A program made the translations under genes and the position numbers. A stretch of 64,000 nt of DNA from NCBI RefSeq assembly GCF_028372415.1, contig NC_092875.1, forward strand, positions 189,377,522 through 189,441,521, in the 5' to 3' direction. A model generated the notes under the pieces. It saw only the letters and a list, made by a program, of their open reading frames with translations. It made no database searches and was not told the DNA's origin. The DNA comes from Notamacropus eugenii (Eukaryota > Chordata > Mammalia > Diprotodontia > Macropodidae). Numbering within the stretch: position 1 is the stretch's first letter; every line of letters starts with the position of its first letter. Positions 1 to 9,134 of this stretch are shown piece after piece.

Positions 1-524
1 CTTCTCTTCATCCCTCCCTCCCCACCCATTCCCTTTGGGAAGGCAAGCAATTCAATATAGGCCATATCTGTGTAGTTTTGCAAATGACTTCCATAATAGT
101 CATGTTGTGTAAGACTGACTATATTTCCCTCCATCCTATCCTGCCCCCCATTTCTCCTATTCTCTCTTTTGATCCTATCACTCTCCAAAATTGCTCCCTC
201 CTCCCACTGCCCTCCCTTCCATTATCCCCCCAACCCTGCTTATCCCTTTCTCCCCCACTATCCTGTATTGTAAGGTAGGTTTTCATATCAAAATGAATGT
301 GCATTTTATTCCTTTCTTTAGTTAAATGTGATGAGAGTAAGCTTCATGTTTTTTCTCTCACTTCTCCCCTTTTTCCCTCTACTGAAAAGTCTTTTACTTG
401 TCTCTTTTATGAGAGATAATTTGCCCCATTCCATTTCTCCCTTTCTCCTCTCAATATATTTCTCTCTCACCGCTTAATTTCATTATTTTAAGATATGATC
501 CCATCCTATTCAATTCACCTTGTG

Positions 525-537
525 CTCTCTGTCTCTG

Positions 538-568
<31 letters not shown>

Positions 569-600
569 GTCTCTTTCTGTCTCAGTCTCTGTCTCTCTCT
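525..600. repeat. TCTG/TC-rich simple repeat inside old HAL1
   Basis: A run of imperfect TCTG and TC units lies exactly at the joint of an internal HAL1 deletion. The same point of the 3' UTR carries short TG repeats in the copy at about 2006-2041 and very long ones in the copy at 34200-34450. Confidence 0.85.
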
Positions 601-1177
601 TTTTGGATCTCTTTCAGGAGGTGATCGGTGGATTCTTTCAATATTTATTTTGCCCCCTAGTTCTAGAATATCAGGGCAGTTTTCCTTGAAAATTTCATGA
701 AAGATGATGTCTAGGCTCTTTTTTTGATGAAGGCTTTCAGGTAGTCCCATAATTTTTAAATTGTCTCTCCTGGATCTATTTTCCAGGTCAGTTGTTTTTC
801 CAGTGAGATATTTCACATTATCTTCCATTTTTTCATTCTTTTGGTTTTGTTTTGTGATTTCTTGGTTTCTCATAAAGTCATTAGACTCCATCTGTTCCAT
901 TCTAATTTTTCAAGAGCTATTTTCTTCAGTGAGCTTTTGAATCTTCTTTTCCATTTGGCTAATTCTGCTTTTGAAAGCATTTTTCTCCTCATTGGCTTTT
1001 TGAACCTCTTTTGCCAATTGAGTTAGCCTATTTTTAAAAGCGTTGCTTTCTTCAGCATTTTTTTGGGGTCTCCTTTAGCAAGGTGTTGACCCGCTTTTCA
1101 TACCTTTCTTGCATCTCTCTCATTTCTCTTCCCAGTTTTTCCTCCACCTCTCTTACTTGATTTTCAAAATCCTTTTT
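600..1177 (-). pseudogene. HAL1 ORF1 remnant (middle part)
   Basis: Read on the minus strand, this segment keeps recognisable L1 ORF1 protein text: KTTDLENRSRRDNLKIMGLP at the start of the RNA-recognition domain and GGKINIERIHRSPPERDPKR near its end, preceded by coiled-coil repeats. The frame is broken upstream and the C-terminal RNA-binding domain is deleted, the frame running instead into arginine/glutamine-rich simple repeat. ORF1 proteins trimerise through the coiled coil and bind the element's own RNA; this copy cannot make a working protein. Confidence 0.8.
1164..1177. repeat. Target-site duplication, left copy, of young HAL1
   Basis: The 14-bp sequence TCAAAATCCTTTTT is repeated exactly at 4089-4102, flanking the young HAL1. 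Both copies lie in old HAL1 ORF1 sequence, which reads continuously across them once the insertion is removed. Confidence 0.93.
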
Positions 1178-2177
1178 TTTTAAATTAAATTTATTTATTT
1201 AACTTTTAACATTCATTTTCACAAAATTTTGGGTTACAAATTTTCTCCCCTTTTATCCCCTCCCCCCCCAAACACCAAGCATTCTAATTGCCCCTATGAC
1301 CAATCTGCTCTCTCTTCTATCATCCCTCTCTGCCCTTGTCTCCGTCTTCTCTTTTGTCCTGTAAGGCCAGATAGCTTTCTATACCCCTTTACCTGTATTT
1401 CTTACTTCCTAGTGGCAAGAACATTACTTGACAGTTGATCCTAACACTTTGAGTTCCAACTTCTTTACCTCCCTCCCTCTCCACCCGTTCCCTTTGGAAG
1501 GCAAGCAATTCAATATAGGCCAAATCTGTGTAGTATTGCAAATGACTTCCAAAATAGTTGTGTTGTATAGGACTAACTATATTTCCCTCCATCCTATCCT
1601 GTCCCCCATTACTTCTATTCTCTTTTGATCCTATCCCTCCCCATGAGTGTCGACCTCAAATTGCACTCTCCTCCCCATGCCCTCCCTTCTATCATCCCCC
1701 CCCACCCTGCTTATCCCCTTATCCCCCACTTTCCTGTATTGTAAGATAGGTTTTCATACCAAAATGAGTGTGCATTTTATTCTTTCCTTTAGTGGAATGT
1801 GATGAGAGTAAACTTCATGTTTTTCTCTCACCTCCCCTCTTTATCCCTCCACTAATGAGTCTTTGGCTTGCCTCTTTTATGAGAGATAATTTGCCCCATT
1901 CAATTTCTCCCTTTCTCCTCCCAATATATTTCTCTCTCACTGCTTGATTTCATTTTTTTTTAAGATATGATCCCATCCTCTCCAATTCACTCTGTGCACT
2001 CTGTCTCTATGTATGTGTGCGTGTGTGCATGTGTGTGTGTGTACTCCCACCCAGTACCCAGATACTGAAATGTTTCAAGAGTTACAAATATTGTCTTTCC
2101 ATGTAGGAATGTAAACAGTTCAACTTTAGTAAGTCCCTTATGACTTCTCTTTGCTGTTCACCTTTTCCTGGTTCTCT

Positions 2178-3266
2178 TCATTCTTGTGTTTGAAAGTCAA
2201 ATTTTCTTTTCAGCTCTGGTCTTTTCATCAAGAATGCTTGAAAATCCTCTATTTCATTGAAAGACCAATTTTTCCCCTGAAGTATTATACTCAGTTTTGC
2301 TGGGTAGGTGATTCTTGGTTTTAGTCCTAGTTCCTTTGACTTCTGGAATATCCTATTCCATGCCCTTCGATCCCTTAATGTAGAGGCTGCTAGATCTTGT
2401 GTTATCCTGATTGTATTTCCACAATACTTGAATTGTTTCTTTCTAGCTGCTTGCAATATTTTCTCCTTGACCTGGGAACTCTGTAATTTGGCCACAATGT
2501 TCTTAGGAGTTTCTCTTTTTGGATCTCTTTCAGGCGGTGATCTGTGGATTCCTTGAATATTTATTTTGCCCTCTGGTTCTAGAATCTCAGGACAGTTTTC
2601 CTTGATAATTTCATGGAAGATGATGTCTAGGCTCTTCTTTTGATCATGGTTTTCAGGTAGTCCCAAAATTTTTACATTGTCTCTCCTGAATCTATTTTCC
2701 AGGTCAGTTGTTTTTCCAATGAGATATTTCACATTATCTTCCATTTTTCCATTCTTCTGGCTTTGTTCTGTGATTTCTTGCTTTCTCATAAAGTCCTTAG
2801 CCTCCATCTGTGCCATTCTAATTTTGAAAGAACTATTTTCTTCAGTGAGCTTTTGAATCTCCTTTTCCCTTTGGCTAACTCTGCTTTTGAAAGCATTCTT
2901 CTCCTCATTGGCTTTTTGAACCTCTTTTGCCAATTGAGTTAGGCTACTTTTCAAGATCTTATTTTCTTCAGCATTTTTTTGGGTCTCCTTTAGCAGGGAG
3001 CTGATCTGCTGTTCATGCTTTGACTTCATGTCTCTCATTTCTCTTCCCAGCTTTTCCTCCACCTCTCTAACTTGATTTTCAAAATTCTTTTTGAGCTCTT
3101 CCATGGCCTGAGCCCATTGGGTGGGCTGGGACACAGAAGCCTTGATTTCTGTGTCTTTGCCTGATGGTAAGCATTGTTCTTCCTCATCAGAAAGGAAGGG
3201 AGGAAATGCCTGTTCACCAAGAAAGTAGCCTTCTATAGTCTTATTTCTTTTCCCTTTTCTGGGCAT
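2178..3266 (-). CDS. HAL1 ORF1 protein, intact (L1 ORF1p-like RNA chaperone)
   Basis: An uninterrupted 362-residue frame starting MPRKGKRNKTIEGYFLGEQ. The N-terminal 50 residues are polar. Residues about 52-192 form a coiled coil that includes two 21-residue units (105-125 and 126-146), each three heptads long. Residues about 194-285 match the L1 ORF1 RNA-recognition domain (RRDNVKILGLPE; HRSPPERDPKR at 241-251), and about 286-350 match the C-terminal domain (DLAASTLRDRRAWNRIF; PRITYPAKLSI). L1 ORF1 proteins trimerise, bind their RNA in cis and act as nucleic-acid chaperones in cytoplasmic particles. The length is close to that of human ORF1p (338). The start is chosen because it directly follows the CpG-rich leader and is shared with the copy at 43125. 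Whether it is expressed cannot be seen. Confidence 0.92.
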   Translation of the reverse strand: MPRKGKRNKTIEGYFLGEQAFPPFLSDEEEQCLPSGKDTEIKASVSQPTQWAQAMEELKKNFENQVREVEEKLGREMRDMKSKHEQQISSLLKETQKNAEENKILKSSLTQLAKEVQKANEEKNAFKSRVSQREKEIQKLTEENSSFKIRMAQMEAKDFMRKQEITEQSQKNGKMEDNVKYLIGKTTDLENRFRRDNVKILGLPENHDQKKSLDIIFHEIIKENCPEILEPEGKINIQGIHRSPPERDPKRETPKNIVAKLQSSQVKEKILQAARKKQFKYCGNTIRITQDLAASTLRDRRAWNRIFQKSKELGLKPRITYPAKLSIILQGKNWSFNEIEDFQAFLMKRPELKRKFDFQTQE

Positions 3267-3640
3267 TTTCCCAGCCAGTGACTTGACCTCTGAATATTCT
3301 CCTCACACCTACCTCGCCTCCTGATCGTCCCAGCCAGCGTTTGGGGTCTGAGATTCAAATGCTGCTTCCAGCCTTAGGGCTTTTGGCAGGGACAGGGCTG
3401 CTATTCAGTGTGAGATTAAGTTCAGGTGGTCAGGTCAGGGCAAGGCCGCCTCTCAGGCTCAGTTCCCTCAGGAGGTTTATGCACAGACCTTCCACAATGG
3501 ATCCAGGCTCCTGCCCCCTTGGGGAGCCCTGGTCTGCAGCCGCCTCTCAGCTTCTACCTCCCAGGGGGGCCTGAGTTATGGGGGCACCCCACTCCCCTCT
3601 CGACCCGCCAAAGATACTCTCTCACCAACCCCTGTCACCT

Positions 3641-3955
3641 GTGGGTGGAGGGACTTGTGCGGCCGCTGGAGATCCTGTCCCTGAAGCCTGCTCGGATCTG
3701 TACCTCTCAGTGCCGCGGCCGTGGCAGGTCTGGGCTGGGCTCCGCGTCTGCAGCGCGACGGACCTTTTGCAAGCAGTTTGCAGGTCCCTCTGTGGGTGGA
3801 GGGACCCACGTGGCCACTGGAGATCCCGTCCCTGAAGCCCGCTCGGATCTTTTCTTCTTGGTGCCGCGGCTGCAGCAGGGCTGTACTCAGCTCCCAGTCC
3901 CGGAGCCCAGTCCGCAGCACGAAGGACCTTTTGCGAGACGTTTACAGGTCTCTCC
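3641..3955 (-). repeat. Two tandem promoter-like units in HAL1 5' UTR
   Basis: Two adjacent units begin on the plus strand at 3641 and 3792 with GTGGGTGGAGGGAC, continue through a GGAGATCC block and a CGCTCGGATCT-like block, and end in TTTTGC followed by a TTTACAGGTC-like tail (about 3765-3791 and 3930-3955). The units are about 151 and 164 bp and clearly diverged. The copy at 43486-43806 has the same arrangement. Confidence 0.75.
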
Positions 3956-4069
3956 AGAACAGAAATCTCCCTCACTCCAATGTTCTGTGGCCTCTGGGTG
4001 CAGAACAACTTTGTAGTTGTTCTATGGGTTGTGGGTTCAGAGCTATGTGTATGTGCGTCTTTCTACTCC

Positions 4070-4079
4070 GCCATCTTGG
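4070..4079 (-). promoter_or_regulatory. YY1-type motif at HAL1 5' terminus
   Basis: On the minus strand the element begins close to GGAGCCAAGATGGCGG. CAAGATGGC fits the YY1 core and sits within about 20 bp of the 5' end, as in human L1, where a YY1 site sets accurate transcription start. The older copy keeps it at 4918-4926. Binding here is inferred. Confidence 0.6.
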
Positions 4080-4088
4080 CTCCGCCCC

Positions 4089-4102
4089 TCAAAATCCTTT
4101 TT
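4089..4102. repeat. Target-site duplication, right copy, of young HAL1
   Basis: Exact partner of 1164-1177. It abuts the 5' end of the young HAL1 and continues into the N-terminal part of the older ORF1. Confidence 0.93.
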
Positions 4103-4936
4103 GAGCTCTTCCATGGCCTGAGCCCATTGAATATTTATTTTGGATGTTTGGGATATAGAAGCCTTGACTTTTATGTCTTTCCCTGATGGTAAGCATTGTT
4201 CTTCCTCATAAGAAAGGATAGGAGAAGATATCTGTTCACCAAGAAAGTAACCTTCCATAGTCTTATTTTTTTTCCCCTTTTTTAGGCATTTCCCCCAGTT
4301 ACTTGACTTTTGGGTCCTTTGTCAAGAGTGGGAATCTGTGAGATCTCAGTTCCTCCAATGTGGCACAATCAAGTGTGTACTGGTTTGGATGCAGAGAGGG
4401 ATTTTTGTGCCCAGAATCGTAGCAGTTACCTCTCCACAACCTCCTGGCCTCCAGTTTTGCCAAGTCAGCATTGAAGGCTGATTTTCAGATAAGCTAGATG
4501 GGCAGGGCCCAGTATGGGCTGCTGTACAGCCTCTGTGGCTGCTGCCTGCTGCTGGAGCTATGGGAAGGCCCTTCTCCCTTCCTGGCCAGCTGAAAATACC
4601 CCATCACTGACCTTTGGCACCCATGAGTTGAGGGATCTGGGAACCGCCGCCACTGGGACTGGGGATTCCGCAACTGGAGATTCCACCCCCAAGGGCTATT
4701 TGCAAGCCATACCGTGTGGCCACAGCTGGGCTGGGCTCCACTCCGTGTCCAGTGCAACCAATGTTTCCCATGGGTCTTTCAGGTCACCCTGGGCTGGAAA
4801 TCTCCTCCACTCTGTTGTTCTCCACTTCTGCTGTTCCAGAATTTGTTGAGAGTCCCTCTCTACAGGTATTTTATGGGCTGTGTGGGGAGACCCTGCGTAT
4901 GTGTGTCTTTCTACTCTGCCATCTTGGCTCCACCCC
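4103..4936 (-). mobile_element. Old HAL1, 5' half (ORF1 start and 5' UTR)
   Basis: This continues the element at 1-1177. Positions 4103-4263 encode the ORF1 N-terminus with frame damage (recognisable YFLGEQ, EEEQCLPSGKD and WAQAMEELKKDFE). The rest, 4264-4936, is a 5' UTR that differs from the young type along most of its length but ends in the same terminus, GGAGCCAAGATGGCAGAG on the minus strand. The end near 4936 is probably the true 5' end, so the old copy was full length before it was split. Confidence 0.8.
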
Positions 4937-5035
4937 ACCTTTGCCCCTTTCTAAATCTCAGACCTCACCTCATCCCCTTCTCAGCAGCTAAACCCTCATA
5001 ATATTTCCCTCTCATGCTCTTAGGTCTCTCATGGA
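4937..5035. other. No feature recognised
   Basis: A short stretch between the old HAL1 5' end and a microsatellite; nothing recognisable. Confidence 0.5.
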
Positions 5036-5041
5036 TATAAA

Positions 5042-5172
5042 GACAAAGAAAGAAAGCAAAGAAAGAGAGAGAGAGAGAGAGGGAGGAAGGAAGGAAGGAG
5101 GAAAGAAAGAAGGAAGGAAAGAAAGAAGGAAGAAAAGGAAAGGAAAGAAAGAAAAGAAAGAAAAGAAAAGGA
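5042..5172. repeat. GAAA/GGAA purine microsatellite
   Basis: GA, GGAA and GAAA units in a strand-asymmetric purine run; no gene. Confidence 0.95.
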
Positions 5173-6635
5173 ACAGCTCTTGGTAAATCTCACTGCTAGA
5201 ATGAAACCTTGATGGTGGAATCTCAGGTAGCAGCCAATAAATGAGGATGTTGAAGGGAGAGGCCATTAGAAGGTGAGGGAGAATGAGCATATTCCAAGAA
5301 CCCTCTAACCACCCCATGTGACTAGTCATTTATTCTGCCTATGTGTAAGGCCAGTCCATGATTAATGGACATGATTAATGGGCATCTAGAGCATGAAATG
5401 TTGCTTCTTCACTGCAAGGGGCAATGAGTTGGCCTAAGTAGATATTCAGTGAATAACTGCAGTGTTAATTCAGGCCATTTGTCATTCCTTCTCTCCCTGC
5501 CTCTCTCCTCCCCAATAAATAAATAAATATGGTTGTAGCATGATTTAATATCTTTAAGAAATGAGAATGAATAACTTGGTTTAATCGCATAGAGAAATAG
5601 ACCCAAATCAGTGATTTCAGAGTCCCAGAAGTGGTTATTGATCCTCATACACACTCAGCATTTCAGGGAATGTCAAAAACTTTCAAGAAACAGAAACCAG
5701 TAAAAGAAAGCCTTTTGGGTGAATCTCAGGATAAGCTAAAAACAATCTATATAGGAAGTTACCTTCCTCCTTCTTTTTGGTTTTCCTCATTGTTCTAATT
5801 TGCAGATCTCTCATGTGTGACTCTAACATTCTTCTGTGTGTTTGGAGGCTATCAGTTTTGCTTTGGTGTATGAGTCAGTATCCATATCCTTCTCATCAAT
5901 AACAACAACAAACATTTCTTCACCAGCTCCTGTGTGGGTGTTGTTAGGTATTTATACCAAAGAGGAAAAAAAAAGATAATTTCTGAATTAAATGAGCCTT
6001 GTAAGAATACAGCCAAGCAAATGTAAAATAAAAGGATCCTTTAGCCTTCTTGGAAGGATTACAGATGGACTGGGTATTGGTACAGCCTGATTAGGACTAG
6101 GTTTTTTCAACAGGAGTTAAGAATTTGAAACATTTGTTAGAGGTAAAGACTTTAATAAATTTCACTCCAGGGTACTTCCAGCTGAGGGAAGCCCTCCCAT
6201 GATTGTGGAGGAAAGAGATATTATATAAGCGGGTTTGGAAGAAGGAGGGACATTGCTGGAATTAAAGAAAGCTTTGGTAACTGTGCTCTTGGTATATCAT
6301 TCAAATACCAGTTGCCTACTCTTTATAGAGATGAGTGTTTTAGGTGAGCTATTAGAACTTCTGCTCAAACTAGTAGCAAAGGGATGGCAAGTCATCTCTC
6401 AACTTCAGGGCTAATTTCCTCTCAGTCATAGGTTGGTCTGTCCAGTTGTCTTAGGGTAAAAGAATTACACAATGAAGAAGTGACACTTGCTCATTCTCAG
6501 GCTTTCCTGGTCTTGGCAGGTACCAGGGTGTTAAGTTTCCTTACTGGCCTTAATGGACCACAAAAACTTTTTTGGTTTCAGAAATTCCCAGACTTTCAAA
6601 ATGTCTCCCATTCGAGTGTATGTATGTATTTTTGT
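5173..6635. other. Unique-looking noncoding DNA
   Basis: I see no repeat family, no convincing reading frame and no RNA gene in this stretch. Short open frames here are AT-rich chance frames without recognisable domains. Confidence 0.5.
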
Positions 6636-6735
6636 ATGTATTTGTATGTATGTATTTGCCTCTTTTGGTATACCCAGCGCTTAGTGCAGTGCTTGGTACT
6701 TAATAAATGTCTATTGATCAATTGATTGATACTAT
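6636..6735 (+). mobile_element. L2/MIR-type 3' tail fragment
   Basis: The text CCCAGCGCTTAGTGCAGTGC followed by CTTAATAAATG and ATTGATTG is typical of the 3' end shared by L2-type LINEs and their SINEs. Confidence 0.65.
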
Positions 6736-6799
6736 ATGCAGTGTGCATTACTGTTTTCATGTGTTTTGTTTTTCTTCTTCTCTGTATTATTTCTGTGCC

Positions 6800-6985
6800 T
6801 AGAATGAGAAACACTCTGTGGTGCAATGGAAGTGGGGACTGAATTTGGAGTTAGAGGTGCTGTTTGCCATTTACTAGCTGAGTACTCTTACATCAGCTAC
6901 TTAATCTTTCTGGCCCTTAATTTCCTCAACTGCAAAAGGAAAGGGTTGGACTAAAAGTCTTTGAAAGACTTTTTCTTCTCTAAAA
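6800..6985 (+). mobile_element. MIR/CORE-type SINE, decayed
   Basis: Carries the order expected of the family: a head ending near ACTGAATTTGGAGTTAGA, then TTTACTAGCTGAG, then TTAATTTCCTCAACTGCAAAA and a tail with GGTTGGACTAAAAG. Heavily diverged. Confidence 0.7.
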
Positions 6986-6989
6986 CTAT

Positions 6990-7150
6990 GATCCTCCTGT
7001 GCCTTTGCCCCGGTTGGCCTCCATACTGGAATGCACTCCTTTTCTTAGACTACACCCCCCGCCCCAGTATCTCTGCAGGATATTTTGTTTAGCTGGATTG
7101 CCTAGCTTTGATCCTCTTCCACTTCCTGTAGTGGTGGGAAGGAATGAACC
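6990..7150 (+). mobile_element. Possible L2 LINE fragment
   Basis: GCCTTTGCCCCGGTTGGCC and CATACTGGAATGCACTCC resemble the C-terminal coding end of L2 elements (compare the clearer copy at 58640-59035). Short and uncertain. Confidence 0.4.
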
Positions 7151-7356
7151 CTTTCTTTCCTCTTCACAGGTCAGCTTCCAATTGAGAGGGTGAAATTTTT
7201 CTTCCTTGATCTGTGATTGGCTTTCCTTGGAACTGCTTCCTATCTTGAACCCTGACTATCTCTCTGTGTTTATGCCCATATGAAGGGCATAAACTTTGTC
7301 GTCTGCTTAATGGAATGTTCTCTACTGGGTGGATAGTCCCACTAAAAGATGGGCCT

Positions 7357-7550
7357 AGGAAAAGGGGGAGAGAAAGGAAGGGAAGGAAAAGGAAAAGAGA
7401 GGAAAAGAAGAAAAGAGCAAAGGGGAGGGGAAGAGAGGAGAGGAGAGGTGAGGGAAGGGAAAAGAAAAGAAAAGAAGGGGAAATGGAAGGGAGAAGGGAA
7501 GGGAAGAGAAAGAGGAAGGGAAAGAGGAATGGAAGGGGAAAGAGAAGGAT
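7357..7550. repeat. Purine-rich (GGGAA/GAAAA) low-complexity tract
   Basis: About 190 bp almost free of pyrimidines on the plus strand. Long open frames on both strands here are artefacts of composition. Confidence 0.95.
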
Positions 7551-7884
7551 TGAAGTGCAGAGATTTCTCTTTATATAACTATTCCCTGCCCTGATTCCTC
7601 CCATGCTTGCAGTCTTAGTGTTTCAAAGGTAATCAGCAATCCAGCAAATCTTTTGTTAGTCAATACCAAGCTGTTTCCAATTCATTTAGGCAACTCCTTA
7701 GCATTTCCTAAAGGACTTGACAAATCTTTGTACTGAACAGAGATAACAAGGTGTTAATATATTATCTGTCCCTTACTTTCTGTGATTACATCAACTGAGA
7801 GGGGTACCAAACCCCAAACTCTACTACATCTATACTTTGGTTTTATTTATCTCTGAAGTTGCTTTGTTCCCCTGGTTAAATTTG

Positions 7885-8075
7885 AGCATCTTGTGTACAG
7901 TGTACTGGACTTGAAGTCAAACACTTCCCCTCTGTCTGCTTCAATTTCCTCATCTGTAAAATGGAGCTAATAATAGCACCTACTTCAGGGTTTTTGTGAG
8001 GATCAAGGTAGATAAAGTATGTAGGGTTCTTTGAAAATCCCCCAAAACACTGTGTTAATAGCAACTATTATTTTT
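7885..8075 (+). mobile_element. MIR/CORE-type SINE
   Basis: Contains CAATTTCCTCATCTGTAAAA, AATAATAGCACCTACTTC and TTGTGAGGATCAAGG in the expected order, ending in a GTTAATAGCAACTATTATT tail. Confidence 0.75.
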
Positions 8076-8134
8076 GGTTTTTATTGCTGTTGTTACTGCT
8101 TTGCTTTTGGTCTTTGGATGTGCCTAGCACAGTG

Positions 8135-8392
8135 TTTTGCACTTGTTGTCCAGTTGAGTTCCATTTCTCATGACCCTATCGACCATAACATGCCAATGTT
8201 ATCTGTGAGGGTTTCTTAGCAAAGACACTGGAGTGGTTCGCCATTTCTTTCTGTAGTGCATTAAAGGCAAACAGAGGTTAAGTGATTTGCCCAGAATCAC
8301 ACAGCTGAGGTGTCTAAGTCTGGATTTCAACCCAGGTCTTCCTGACTCCAGACCCAGTGTTCTATCCACTGAGCCACCTAGCTGTTTCTTGC
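8135..8392 (-). mobile_element. tRNA-headed SINE with BovB/RTE-like tail
   Basis: Reading the minus strand, the head GCTAGGTGGCTCAGTGGATA is followed by GGAAGACCTGGGTTGAAATC (the B-box region), AAATCACTTAACCTCTG and a tail with CCACTCCAGTG and GGTCATGAGAAATGG. The tail resembles the BovB/RTE 3' end, implying RTE-type machinery in its mobilisation. Confidence 0.8.
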
Positions 8393-9130
8393 ACATAAGC
8401 GGGCACTAATTAATATTTGCAGAACTGAACTGCTAAATAGCCAGCAGCCTTTCTTTAAATTTGGAACCTCAGGAGGAAGCCCCACTGGAACCATCATTTG
8501 CCCCTGGAGTACAGGGACCTGTAGTAAGAAACAGGAACAGTTAGGAAAGTAGTTATTTCAGGAGCAGGTCAGGGTGCCACTACTATATATAGAGGACACT
8601 AACTCTATCATCAGCCTTCTCATTTGTCTGTTTAGTTACTGACACTGGTTTTTTGGAAATCAGGTTACTTTTAAGTAGGGCACAGACAAGGCTAGCCCTA
8701 AGCAAAATTATGAAGCAGGTGAGGTTTTTCAAACATTTACTAACACAGGGTGGGGATGGGCAGTTGGAAAGAGCAGAATTGGCCAATGGTTTAACAACCA
8801 GCTCTCTGAAAATCCAGAATACATTTAAAAATTTAATCTACATCATTGCTATTTTTCTCCACCACTTTCTTTAGTCTATACACAATCAACAAAACAATAA
8901 ATCAAGCCATGATTTGTTACAAATTTAACAATTGTTTCTCAGAAGCCAAATGACTCCAAGCACACTCATATCTCCATGACTAGTTGTCTCTCCCTCCATT
9001 AACCTATAGCAGTCCAGTTTCATTCCCTCAAACCTTTTTCCAGACTGACTTGTGCTAATGGTTTAAGGAGCTACCCCTCCCAGGAAATATCATTGTATTT
9101 TAATAAGAACCTTATAGAGACAATGACTTA
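8393..9130. other. Unique-looking noncoding DNA
   Basis: No repeat family, RNA gene or supported reading frame seen. Confidence 0.5.
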
Positions 9131-9134
9131 GTCC

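Larger units (their letters stand above)
1..1177 (-). mobile_element. Old HAL1 (ORF1-only L1 relative), 3' half, broken
   Basis: This is the 3' half of an older HAL1 copy lying on the minus strand; its 5' half resumes at 4103-4936 beyond a younger insertion. Positions 1-480 match the 3' UTR of the younger HAL1 copies (1178-2177 and 40010-42054) in order, with many substitutions. Positions 600-1177 match the middle of ORF1. An internal deletion joins ORF1 near the PPERDPKR motif directly to the 3' UTR through a TCTG-rich simple repeat (525-600), removing the ORF1 C-terminal domain. The element runs off the left edge of the window, so its 3' end is not seen. It is an immobile fossil. Confidence 0.85.
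1178..4088 (-). mobile_element. Young full-length HAL1 element
   Basis: This minus-strand non-LTR element of about 2.9 kb is bounded by an exact 14-bp target-site duplication. In element order it has a GC- and CpG-rich 5' UTR (4088-3267), one intact ORF1 (3266-2178), a non-coding 3' UTR of about 1 kb with a polypurine G-rich stretch, and an A-rich tail (T-rich on the plus strand at about 1178-1200). There is no ORF2 sequence, so it encodes no reverse transcriptase or endonuclease and fits the HAL1 ('half-L1') type, presumably mobilised by L1 enzymes in trans. The 3' UTR differs from that of the L1 copy at 41344-41936. It inserted into an older member of its own family. Confidence 0.92.
3267..4088 (-). 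promoter_or_regulatory. HAL1 5' UTR, likely internal promoter
   Basis: About 820 bp of GC- and CpG-rich sequence stand out sharply from the AT-rich surroundings and occupy the place where L1-type elements carry their internal RNA polymerase II promoter. It contains two roughly 150-165-bp tandem units and ends at the element's 5' terminus in a YY1-type motif. The part next to ORF1 is essentially identical in the second copy (43126-43400). Promoter activity is inferred from position and composition. Confidence 0.7.

Noticed and set aside
3426..4016. 196-codon plus-strand frame over the HAL1 5' UTR, with overlapping frames of 85-128 codons on both strands
   Set aside because: GC-rich sequence lowers stop frequency on every frame; the text is low-complexity and has no domain. 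Only the shorter shared antisense frame is noted as a weak finding.
7164..7604. 146-codon minus-strand and 87-codon plus-strand frames
   Set aside because: They translate a purine-rich low-complexity tract (all Phe/Leu/Ser/Pro on one strand, Arg/Lys/Glu/Gly on the other).
8135..8392. tRNA-like A and B boxes in SINE heads here and at 11300, 51757 and 61415
   Set aside because: They belong to tRNA-derived SINEs with long non-tRNA bodies, not tRNA genes; no cloverleaf with an anticodon arm and acceptor pairing is kept.
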